Source: Stappia stellulata DSM 5886 (GTDB lineage Bacteria > Pseudomonadota > Alphaproteobacteria > Rhizobiales > Stappiaceae). From it: DNA of 64,000 nt. Where the stretch lies: positions 124,001-188,000 of the forward strand of contig NZ_AUIM01000011.1 of the NCBI RefSeq assembly GCF_000423705.1, given 5' to 3'. Made by a program: the position numbers and the translations under genes. Below the pieces are notes generated by a model that was given only the letters and a program-made list of their open reading frames with translations, did not search any database and was not told the DNA's origin. Positions 46,737 through 54,133 of the stretch are shown piece after piece. Within the stretch, counting starts at the first letter, position 1; each line of letters starts with the position of its first letter.

Positions 46737-47758
46737 TGCGCTTTGGCGATCTCGGCCCTGAGCATCTCGAGCGCGGCCGCACCGTCGATGTCGCTCTTGG
46801 CAGCCGCATCGATGAAGCCCTGCTCGATGCCGGCCAGCTTCTCCTCGAGCGCGGCGGTCATGGCCGCATCGGCCTGCGAGAGGGCGACGCCCTTGTCGGT
46901 CATCACCTCGGTTCCGGCCGCATCCGCCGCATCCCATGCCTGGCCCGCGAGCCGGGCCATCGCTTCACCGGAGACGCTGTCGATCGCCGCCTTGTCTTCC
47001 TCCGACAGCCCGTCCCAGGTCCGGCGGTTCATGACCACGAAGAACGAGGTGTTATAGAGGCCGCCCGGCACGGAAACGCCGTTGCGCACGACTTCGTCGA
47101 TACGGAAGAAAGGCACGGATTCGGCCGGAAACAGGATGCCGTCGGCAACGCCATTGGCGAGAATTTCATAGACCTGCGGCGAAGGGGCCTGCACGCCGAC
47201 CATGCCGAGCCGGTCGGCAATCTTGGCGACGATGCCGCCGCCGATCCGCATCTTCAGGCCGGAGAGATCGGCGACCGAGGCGACCGGGGTATCGGTGGTG
47301 TAGATCATGCCCGGCCCGTGGGTGAAGACAGTCAACAGCTTGACGCCATTGTGTTCGTCGGCCGTGTCGAGCATGGCCTCCTGTACGCGCCAATAGGCAA
47401 CCGAAAGCGCTTCGGCACTGTCGGAGAGGAACGGTCCCTCGACAATCGGCGTCAGCTTGAACCGGCCCGGCGTGTAGCCGTGCACGCCGTAGCCGACATC
47501 GGCGGCCCCCGAGCGGACCAGGTCGAACTGGGCCGGCGGCTTGCCGATGGGCGAGGTCATGATCTCGACCGTGACCCGGCCGTCGGTCGCCTCGCTCACC
47601 TGCTCGCCCCATGGGGTCAGGATGTCGCGCACGATCGGATGCGACGGCGGCAGCCAGTTGGAAACGCGCAAGGTGGTTTCCGCCGAGGCCGGCAGGGCTG
47701 TCGCGACGGCCGCCCCGATGGCGGCAACACTCGCCAGCACCCCGAAAAATTTCTTCAT
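46733..47758 (-). CDS. TRAP transporter substrate-binding protein (DctP)
   Basis: A 341-residue periplasmic binding protein with a Sec signal ending LPASA-ET (residue 25). It shows LRVSNWLPPSHPI, the hinge region and DLSGLKMRIGGG, whose Arg is the conserved salt-bridge to the ligand carboxylate in TRAP SBPs. So the ligand is probably an organic acid; its identity is unknown. The gene lies 28 bases after the CoA ligase gene, implying that the imported acid feeds these enzymes. Confidence 0.93.
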   Translation of the reverse strand: MKKFFGVLASVAAIGAAVATALPASAETTLRVSNWLPPSHPIVRDILTPWGEQVSEATDGRVTVEIMTSPIGKPPAQFDLVRSGAADVGYGVHGYTPGRFKLTPIVEGPFLSDSAEALSVAYWRVQEAMLDTADEHNGVKLLTVFTHGPGMIYTTDTPVASVADLSGLKMRIGGGIVAKIADRLGMVGVQAPSPQVYEILANGVADGILFPAESVPFFRIDEVVRNGVSVPGGLYNTSFFVVMNRRTWDGLSEEDKAAIDSVSGEAMARLAGQAWDAADAAGTEVMTDKGVALSQADAAMTAALEEKLAGIEQGFIDAAAKSDIDGAAALEMLRAEIAKAQ

Positions 47759-47786
47759 GTTCAATCCCCTCTGCTCGCCCGATTTG

Positions 47787-49325
47787 TCAGGCTTTATTGC
47801 TTGCAGTCCTGTCCTCCAGGGCATCCTCCGCCATTTTGCGGACCTTATCCAGCTGGATCTTGCCCAGCGCATTGCGCGGCAGTGCCGGTACGCAAACCAC
47901 GGCTTTCGGATGCTTGTAGCGCGCCAGGCGCCCGGCGAACTGCGGGAGCAGGGTGGCCTGATCGCATCCCCCCTCCGACACCGGAACCACGACCGCAACC
48001 GGGGTTTCGCCCCATTGCGCATCGGCAACGCCGACGACGGCAGCTTCGCGCACCTGCGGGAAACCGTGAAGGATCCGTTCGATTTCCGCCGGATAGATGT
48101 TCTCGCCGCCCGAGATGATGACGTTCTTCAGCCGGTCGCGGAACCAGTAGACACCCGCCGCATCCGCCTCGGCGAGATCGCCGGTGCGGAACCAGCCGGC
48201 ATGGAAACTCTCGTGCGTCGCTTCCGGCCGGTTCCAGTAGCCGGCGGTGACATTCGGTCCCTTGAGCTCGATCTCGCCGACCTCGCCGACCTCGGCCTCG
48301 CGCCCGTCGAGCATGATGCGGGCGGATGTGTGCAGGCCGGCGCGTCCGATGGCGCCGAACTCCTCCGCCGCGTCGTCGAGGCGCTGGTAGATCGAGACCG
48401 GGCCGGTCTCCGTCGCACCGTAGACCTGAAGCACCGGCACGCCGCGATCGACGAAGCCGCGCATCAGCTCGCGCGGCACATCCGAGGAACCGGTGGCCAC
48501 CAGCCGCAGGCTCGACAGGTCCGCAGCGGACCAGCCGGGGTGCGCCAGGACCGCCGCCAGCGTGGCCGGGACCAGCACGGTGGCGCTCGGCCGGTCGGCG
48601 GCAAGGCTTTTCAGCACATCCTCGGGATGAAACCGGGCATGCAAGATGACGCTCGCGCCGACATAAAGCGCCGGCGTGGTCTGGATGTTCAAGCCGCCGA
48701 CGTGAAACAACGGCAACACCGTCAGCACCGTGTCGGCGCTGGTCAGGCCCTGCATGTGGATGGCGTTGAGCGCATTGGCCTGAACCGCCGCCTGCGTCAG
48801 CACCGCCCCCTTGGGACGGCCGGTCGTGCCCGATGTATAGACCAGAAGCAGCGCATCCCTGGCCGTTCCCTCGCTCGCCTCGTGCCGGATCGGCGTGTCC
48901 CCGGCAGCCATGCGGATGACACCGCCCTCACCGGGATCGGCGCTGACACATTCGGGGAGCGGGCCTTCCGCCGCCATCGCCTCCAGGACCTGCGAAAAGG
49001 CCGGCTGGTGGATCAGCAGGCGCGCCCCGCTGTCGGCCACCGCATGCAGCAACTCGGGCGGCGCCAGCCGCCAGTTGAGGGGCACCAGGATCGCGCCGAG
49101 GCGCGCCGCGGCAAACAGCAGCACCAGCGTGTCCGGAGCATTGGTGCCGAGATAGGCGACCCGGTCTCCCCGGCGCACGCCATGGCGATCGCGCAGCAGA
49201 CCGGCGACGGTCGCGACCGCCCGCGCCATCTCGCGATAGCTCAGCACCATGCCGTCGAACAGCACCGCCGGCTTGTCGGGGGTGAAACGGGCATGCGCTT
49301 CGATCCAGCTGTCGATGGAGGTCAC
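47787..49325 (-). CDS. Class I acyl-CoA ligase (ANL family)
   Basis: A 512-residue AMP-forming CoA ligase. LVYTSGTTGRPKGAVLT is at ~161-177; YGATETGPVS, WFRTGDLAEADAAGVYWFRDR and the Lys in PRNALGKIQLDK (~490) complete the catalytic set. It activates a carboxylic acid as its CoA thioester; long-chain, aromatic or malonate-type substrates all remain possible. The start is GTG 49325, which overlaps the upstream stop by GTGA. It is in the putative operon between the dehydrogenase-like gene and dctP. Confidence 0.9.
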   Translation of the reverse strand: MTSIDSWIEAHARFTPDKPAVLFDGMVLSYREMARAVATVAGLLRDRHGVRRGDRVAYLGTNAPDTLVLLFAAARLGAILVPLNWRLAPPELLHAVADSGARLLIHQPAFSQVLEAMAAEGPLPECVSADPGEGGVIRMAAGDTPIRHEASEGTARDALLLVYTSGTTGRPKGAVLTQAAVQANALNAIHMQGLTSADTVLTVLPLFHVGGLNIQTTPALYVGASVILHARFHPEDVLKSLAADRPSATVLVPATLAAVLAHPGWSAADLSSLRLVATGSSDVPRELMRGFVDRGVPVLQVYGATETGPVSIYQRLDDAAEEFGAIGRAGLHTSARIMLDGREAEVGEVGEIELKGPNVTAGYWNRPEATHESFHAGWFRTGDLAEADAAGVYWFRDRLKNVIISGGENIYPAEIERILHGFPQVREAAVVGVADAQWGETPVAVVVPVSEGGCDQATLLPQFAGRLARYKHPKAVVCVPALPRNALGKIQLDKVRKMAEDALEDRTASNKA

Positions 49326-50593
49326 GCGTCGGTCTCTCCCGGCAGATACAGGCTTTCGCGACCAATTCTGTCGAGACAGATCTCCGCCGTCCAGGGCAAC
49401 ATCAGCGCTCCGCAGCGGCTGTCGCGGTAAAGCCGCTCGAGCGGCAGCGTCTTCAGCATCGACTGTCCCCCGCAAGTCCGCACGGCAAGCTGGCAGATCT
49501 CGTTGGCATTTTCCATCACCGTGTAATGCGCCGCCCAGGCGCGCATCAGCTGCTCGCGCGAGGGATCGGGGCCGGCTTCCGTGATCGCCTGGAACCACAG
49601 CGCCTTGGTCTGCTCCAGCATGAGCTGCATCTGGGCAACGCCGATCTGCTTGGTCGGGAACATCCGCCGCTTGACCGGAGGCAGGCCCGGCCATTCGCCG
49701 CGCAGGTACTTGATCGTGAAGTCGCAGGCGGCCTGGGCGATGCCCATGTAGGTCGGCGACAGCGTCATGAACATGTGCGGCCAGCGGCTTGCCGCCTGAT
49801 AATAGACGCCGCGCGGCATGAGCTGCTCGTGGTCCGGCACGAAGACGTCCTTGAAGATCAGCGTGCGCGAAACCGTGCCGCGCATGCCAAGCGGATCCCA
49901 GTCGCCGACGACCTCGATGCCCTCGGATCGCGCCGGCACGGCGATGTACATCGTGTCGCGGCGCGAGGGCCTTTCGCCCTCCTTCATCTCACCGCAGAGA
50001 ATGCCGTAATAATCCGCGTGGCCCGACAGCGAGGCGAAGATCTTCTTGCCGTTGATCAGCCAGCCGCCGTCGACCCGCTTCGCGCTGGTGGAAAAGGGCA
50101 CCGCGCCGGCCGCCGCCGCGCCGCCTTCGGAGAACGGCTGCGAGTAGATCGCGCCCTCGTCGAGAATGCGTGCGTAGTGGCGCGCCCGCCGCTCCAGATG
50201 CAGCTCGCGCTGGGCCGCACTCATCTCCAGATCGTCTGTCAGCGCGCCGGTCCAAAGGCACGAACACACATGCATGTTCCAGGTCAGCGCGGTCGCGCCG
50301 CAATAACGCCCGATCTCGGCCGCCGTCATCATGTAGGCGCGAAACGGCGCGCCGTGTCCGCCGTTCTCCTTCGGCACGCAGACGCCCAGCAACCCCGCCT
50401 CATGCATGTCGCGGTAGTTTTCCGTCGGGAAGGTCGCTTCGCGATCGTACATCTCCGCACGCGGCGCGAACTTCGACCGTCCGACACGGCGCGCAAGACG
50501 CGTCAGTTCGGCTTCCTGATCCGTGAGCCGGAACGCGTCTGGATCGAAGATCGGCCGGTCGATGTCCGTTTCGTCAGGGATGGCGATGGTCAT
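49322..50593 (-). CDS. Acyl-CoA dehydrogenase-fold flavoprotein, catalytic Glu missing
   Basis: A 423-residue protein with the acyl-CoA dehydrogenase fold: N-terminal helical domain (1-140, with VPKENGGHGAPF), beta domain (about 145-250: YSQPFSEGGAA, GWLINGKKIFAS, DPLGMRGTVSRTL) and C-terminal bundle (GGQSMLKTLPLERLYRDSR). At the usual YEGT position that supplies the catalytic base the sequence is LPWTAEI (399-405), so Glu is replaced by Pro400. The protein may be a dehydrogenase with a base elsewhere, or a flavin-dependent (group D-type) monooxygenase that uses reduced flavin from the divergent reductase. It overlaps the CoA ligase gene by 4 bases. Confidence 0.86.
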   Translation of the reverse strand: MTIAIPDETDIDRPIFDPDAFRLTDQEAELTRLARRVGRSKFAPRAEMYDREATFPTENYRDMHEAGLLGVCVPKENGGHGAPFRAYMMTAAEIGRYCGATALTWNMHVCSCLWTGALTDDLEMSAAQRELHLERRARHYARILDEGAIYSQPFSEGGAAAAGAVPFSTSAKRVDGGWLINGKKIFASLSGHADYYGILCGEMKEGERPSRRDTMYIAVPARSEGIEVVGDWDPLGMRGTVSRTLIFKDVFVPDHEQLMPRGVYYQAASRWPHMFMTLSPTYMGIAQAACDFTIKYLRGEWPGLPPVKRRMFPTKQIGVAQMQLMLEQTKALWFQAITEAGPDPSREQLMRAWAAHYTVMENANEICQLAVRTCGGQSMLKTLPLERLYRDSRCGALMLPWTAEICLDRIGRESLYLPGETDA

Positions 50594-50619
50594 GGAGCGG
50601 GTCCTCTCTGGTGTTTTTT

Positions 50620-51396
50620 CTAACGATCCGTGTCTTTCAGGAAGCTCCGGATTTCTCCGGTGAAGGCGTCGGGGCATTCCAGCGGCGCGAGATGGCCGAT
50701 GCCCTCAAGCTCGACGACGCGCGCGGCCGGGATCTTGTCCGCCATGCGCCGCATCGTCGGTGCGGGCGCGTTGCGGTCCTCGCCGCCGGCGATCAGCAGC
50801 ACCGGCACCGGGATCAGGGGAAGCGCGTCGCGCGCGTCGAAGGTCGCCAGGCAGCGGATCGCCGCGCGATAGGTCGCCTCCGGCACCTCTGACATCGCCG
50901 CGCGCGCCTGGTCCGCGGCCTCGGGCACGGCACGCGATCCGACAAGCCCGGGCACGAATTCGGCCGCGAGATCTGGCATTGTCCGTCCCGCGTCGAGCGG
51001 CGCGAGCCGCTCAATGACGAACTGTTTCTGAAAGCTCCCGTCGCGGCTGCCGAAGGCGGCTGTCGTTGCCGACAGCACAAGCGTGCGCACCCGCTCGGGA
51101 TGGCGCGCGACGAAGGCCTGCGCCAGCATGCCGCCGATGGAATGGCCGACGAGATCGACACGGGCGAAATGCAACCGGTCGAGAAAGGCCAGAAGCGCCG
51201 CCACCAGACCGTCGAAGGTCATCTCGCCGTCGAGGTCGTGTCCGCCATAGCCGGGCAGGTTCCAGCCGATCGCGTCGCAGCGCCGTCCCAGGTCGGCAAT
51301 CTGCGGAGCGAACATCTCCGCCCCCGCGCCGATCCCGTGCAGAAACACCACGGCGCGCGCGCCGCCGGTTGCGCGGATGTGATCTCCGCCGCTCAT
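50620..51396 (-). CDS. Alpha/beta hydrolase (enol-lactonase or deformylase-like)
   Basis: A 258-residue alpha/beta hydrolase with nucleophile Ser86 in LVGHSIGGML, Asp207 in LIAGGEDRNAP and His235 in EGIGHLAPLE; oxyanion-hole HGIGAGAEMF is near residue 20. The fold and size fit 3-oxoadipate enol-lactonase (PcaD) or N-formylmaleamate deformylase (NicD). As it overlaps the NicX-like gene by ATGA, a role directly after ring opening is likely, but this is inference. Confidence 0.88.
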   Translation of the reverse strand: MSGGDHIRATGGARAVVFLHGIGAGAEMFAPQIADLGRRCDAIGWNLPGYGGHDLDGEMTFDGLVAALLAFLDRLHFARVDLVGHSIGGMLAQAFVARHPERVRTLVLSATTAAFGSRDGSFQKQFVIERLAPLDAGRTMPDLAAEFVPGLVGSRAVPEAADQARAAMSEVPEATYRAAIRCLATFDARDALPLIPVPVLLIAGGEDRNAPAPTMRRMADKIPAARVVELEGIGHLAPLECPDAFTGEIRSFLKDTDR

Positions 51397-52439
51397 CGCA
51401 GTGCCTCGATCAGCTCGCCGTCGACGACCACCGCCTCGCCATCGAGCGCGATGGTGCAGCCGCGCACCGGAATGTCGAAATGTCCCCTGGTGAAACGTCC
51501 GGCGAATTCGTTCGCACCGGTCGAAAACAGGAAGTTTCCGGAATAGGCGCGGACTTCCGTTCCGTTGGTCTCGCGCTGGTCGTACATGGCGAGCGCCTCG
51601 TAGCGCGCCGCCTCGTTCATGCCGAAACCGACATGGCTGACCGCATAGGCCTCGCGTTCGCCCCAGGCAGCCAGATAGCGCCGGGTCAGTTCCACATCCG
51701 TCCCGTGACCGTCGATTTGTGTCACGTAATCATCGACGATGGTCAGCCGGACGGGGCTTTCCAGATAGCGCTTGAACGTCAGGTTCACGTCACCCGCATC
51801 GAGCACCAGTGTACCGTTGACGCTGCCGGTCTTCGGGAAACTGACGACGAGACCGGCCGGCCAGTGGGCGACGCTGCCGGGCCGGTCGCACCAGCCCCAG
51901 ACACCGGCGGTCGACGCCCCCGTCATCAAGACGGTGAGATCGGTGCCGGCCTGCGAGGTCACCGTCATGGTCGAACAGCCGCGGAGGCGCCCGACCGCGT
52001 CGCGCACCCGATCCTTGTCGCGGGGCTGCGGCAACAGCCGCTCGAGCGCATCCGGATGCTCGTTGGAAATCATCAGGACCCGCGCGCCGTGCTCCAGAAC
52101 GCGCGGCAGCTCCGGGGCATGAAGCAGGCCTTCGACGGTGAGATCCACGACGAGGCCGCTCGCGGCAAGCGCCGTGATGGCCGCGTCCTGACCGCCCAGC
52201 GCCGCGGAGGCGCCGGTCGATCGCACCGGCACGGGGGCGTCCTGCCGGGGCGTCGGCACCACGACATGAAAGACGGTGGCGCCAAGACGCTGCAGGGCGA
52301 GTTCCGCAATGTGAACGTTGAGCGGGCGGGACTGGGTTTCAGACAGCAGTGCGACGGTCTCGCCGGCGGTCACCTTGCACAGGACGAACACACGCTCGAA
52401 CGCGTCGATCCATTTGCCCTCGATCCGATCGGCAAGCAT
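51393..52439 (-). CDS. NicX-like ring-cleaving Fe(II) dioxygenase (2,5-dihydroxypyridine dioxygenase family)
   Basis: A 348-residue protein. The residue pattern recognised for the NicX family is present: WPAGLVVSFP near His192, a GTLVLDAGDVNLTFKRY segment, AVSHVGFGMN (His269), RAYSGNFLFSTGANEFAG, and GHFDIPVRGC (His320, Asp322). In NicX the iron ligands are His265, His318 and Asp320, so all three have close counterparts. NicX opens 2,5-dihydroxypyridine to N-formylmaleamate with O2. Here the substrate may differ, since other nic enzymes are absent. GGGAGGG precedes the ATG. First gene of the operon. Confidence 0.8.
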   Translation of the reverse strand: MLADRIEGKWIDAFERVFVLCKVTAGETVALLSETQSRPLNVHIAELALQRLGATVFHVVVPTPRQDAPVPVRSTGASAALGGQDAAITALAASGLVVDLTVEGLLHAPELPRVLEHGARVLMISNEHPDALERLLPQPRDKDRVRDAVGRLRGCSTMTVTSQAGTDLTVLMTGASTAGVWGWCDRPGSVAHWPAGLVVSFPKTGSVNGTLVLDAGDVNLTFKRYLESPVRLTIVDDYVTQIDGHGTDVELTRRYLAAWGEREAYAVSHVGFGMNEAARYEALAMYDQRETNGTEVRAYSGNFLFSTGANEFAGRFTRGHFDIPVRGCTIALDGEAVVVDGELIEALR

Positions 52440-52510
52440 GCGAACCCTCCCGAATGTTGTTCCTGGTCATGCTTTTGCGCAGGAACCGAAAAGAACTTGG
52501 AGGATCGTAG

Positions 52511-52524
52511 CAATATCGTTATTG
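52511..52524. promoter_or_regulatory. Probable MarR-type operator in the divergent promoter
   Basis: CAATA (52511-52515), TCGT, TATTG (52520-52524) is a perfect dyad in a strikingly AT-rich patch. On the minus strand TACAAT just upstream is a possible -10 box for the NicX-like gene. A second dyad, TTCCTG (52460-52465) and CAGGAA (52480-52485), lies nearer the NicX-like start codon. Confidence 0.6.
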
Positions 52525-52582
52525 TATGAAAAGGAATATTTTTAGATCTCAATGATCCAGTCGACACACAGGGGGCCGTGCC

Positions 52583-53074
52583 ATGATGACCGACCACCGG
52601 GACTTCCGGACAGCACTGGGCCGTTTCGCCACCGGAGTGACCATCGTCACGACGCTGGATGCCACCGGGCGTCCCGTCGGCCTGACGGCCAATTCCTTCA
52701 ATTCGGTTTCGCTCGATCCGCCGATGGTGCTTTGGAGCCTGGCCCGAAGTTCCCGGAACCTCGGCGCTTTCGAACGCGCGACGCACTACGCGATCAATGT
52801 GCTGGCCTCCGACCAGCGCGCGTTGTCCGACCGTTTCGCACGGCCCGCGCAGGACCGGTTCGCCGACGTCGACTGGTGCCCCGGACTGGGCGGCGTACCG
52901 GTTCTGGCCGGTGTCACGGCCGTGTTCCAGTGCCGCCACGACGCGCAGGTCGAAGGCGGCGATCACATCGTTTTCCTGGGCGCGGTGGAGGCCTTCGAAG
53001 GCCGGGAGCGCGAACCGCTTCTCTACCATGGCGGCCGATACGCGACCCCGCGCTACGCGCCGGCCCGGCCATGA
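52583..53074 (+). CDS. Flavin reductase family protein (HpaC-like)
   Basis: A 163-residue split-barrel flavin reductase. ALGRFATGVTIVTTLDATG at the start, LTANSFNSVSLDPPMVLWSL, FERATHYAINVLASDQ (flavin binding) and the C-terminal LLYHGGRYATP match NAD(P)H:FMN reductases of two-component monooxygenases. It would provide FADH2/FMNH2 to a partner oxygenase; the best candidate nearby is the ACAD-fold protein at 49322-50593. ATG 52583 or 52586. Coupled by ATGA to the MarR gene. Confidence 0.92.
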   Translation: MMTDHRDFRTALGRFATGVTIVTTLDATGRPVGLTANSFNSVSLDPPMVLWSLARSSRNLGAFERATHYAINVLASDQRALSDRFARPAQDRFADVDWCPGLGGVPVLAGVTAVFQCRHDAQVEGGDHIVFLGAVEAFEGREREPLLYHGGRYATPRYAPARP

Positions 53075-53508
53075 CCGGTTCGACCCGTTTCGTCGACGGC
53101 TATCTTCTCTATCTGCTGGCCCGCGCCTCCAGCGTGGCAAGCGCGGAGTTTCATCACGAAGTGCGCGGACAAGGCGTGTCGATCGCTGTCTGGCGCGTCC
53201 TCGCCTCCTTGAAGGGAACAAGGCAGGGCCTGACCGTCGGCGAACTGGCGCGCAGCTGTCTCGCCAACCAGCCGGCGATCTCCAAGACCGTCGACAAGCT
53301 CGTCGCCCAGGGCCTTCTGGAGCGGCATGCCGACGGCGAGGACCGACGGCGGGTCTGGGTCCGCCTCACCGCGGCCGGCGAGACACGCGCCGACGCGCTG
53401 GTCGACCGGGCAAAGGCCCACCAGGATCGCCTGCTCGAGGCGCTCGGACCGGACAATGCCGACATTCTCAAGACCGCGCTGACGCAGCTGATCGACCGCG
53501 CGCCCTGA
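53071..53508 (+). CDS. MarR family transcriptional regulator
   Basis: A 145-residue winged-helix regulator. VWRVLASLKGTRQGLTVGELA leads into the recognition helix ANQPAISKTVDKLVAQGLLER and the wing DRRRVWVRLT; helices at both ends form the dimer. MarR proteins usually repress the divergent genes and are released by the aromatic substrate; NicR of nicotinate degradation is one. The palindrome at 52511-52524 is a likely target. Confidence 0.92.
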   Translation: MTGSTRFVDGYLLYLLARASSVASAEFHHEVRGQGVSIAVWRVLASLKGTRQGLTVGELARSCLANQPAISKTVDKLVAQGLLERHADGEDRRRVWVRLTAAGETRADALVDRAKAHQDRLLEALGPDNADILKTALTQLIDRAP

Positions 53509-53847
53509 GCTTCGCCCGCCCTGCGGCGGCGGCTCCCATCCGCAGTATCCCGCATTAACCGAATGTCTCGGTTCGCCCGCGTCCGGCTTGATTGTATGGT
53601 TCGCTCACGGTGACGGACGCACGCATTGCGTGATGCCGTCATTTGTCCGGACCGGCGGAATGCGCCGCGCCGGCACGCATCGGACAAGATCGGCAATCGG
53701 AAAAGCCGGACAGACCCGGGACGACCACCGCACGACCGACACCGCGTCGGGCGAACGGTCGGGCTACGCGTACGCGCGACGCCCGCGGTCGGCTTTTCAC
53801 GGCCCATCTGCGAGATGCGATCGCGACGCAATTGTGGAGGAAATCGC
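53509..53847. other. Intergenic region upstream of the symporter pair
   Basis: No gene is seen in these 339 bases. AACCGA-ATGTC-TCGGTT (53557-53573) is a dyad that could stop MarR transcription, but it lacks a T-run. A larger dyad (TGACGG with CCGTCA, with ACGCA/TGCGT inside) lies near 53610-53640. Confidence 0.4.
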
Positions 53848-54114
53848 ATGAGCAACGAAAACGGCACGGAGGCGGGCAAGGCGTACTGGAAAGCCAACCT
53901 CGCCCTGATCCGCAACTGCCTGATCGTCTGGGCGCTGTCGTCCTTCGGCATGGGCATCCTGTTTCGCCCGCTGCTGACGGGCATCGAGGTCGGCGGCACC
54001 GATCTGGGCTTCTGGTTCGCCCAGCAGGGATCGATCCTGGTCTTTCTGGGACTGATCTTCTTTTACGCATGGCGCATGAACAAGCTCGACCACCAGTTCG
54101 GCGTCGAGGAATAA
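53848..54114 (+). CDS. DUF4212 small subunit of sodium/substrate symporter
   Basis: An 88-residue protein with two TM helices (about 20-40 and 57-76). AYWKANLALIRNCLIVWALSSFG and FWFAQQGSILVFLGLIFFYAWRMNKLD are typical of DUF4212 (cited cores KANLALIRNCLIVW and FFYAWRMNKLD). The family always accompanies a VC_2705-type symporter, encoded 19 bases downstream. GGAGGAAATCGC precedes the ATG. Confidence 0.93.
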   Translation: MSNENGTEAGKAYWKANLALIRNCLIVWALSSFGMGILFRPLLTGIEVGGTDLGFWFAQQGSILVFLGLIFFYAWRMNKLDHQFGVEE

Positions 54115-54133
54115 GCCCCGGGAGGCCTGATCG

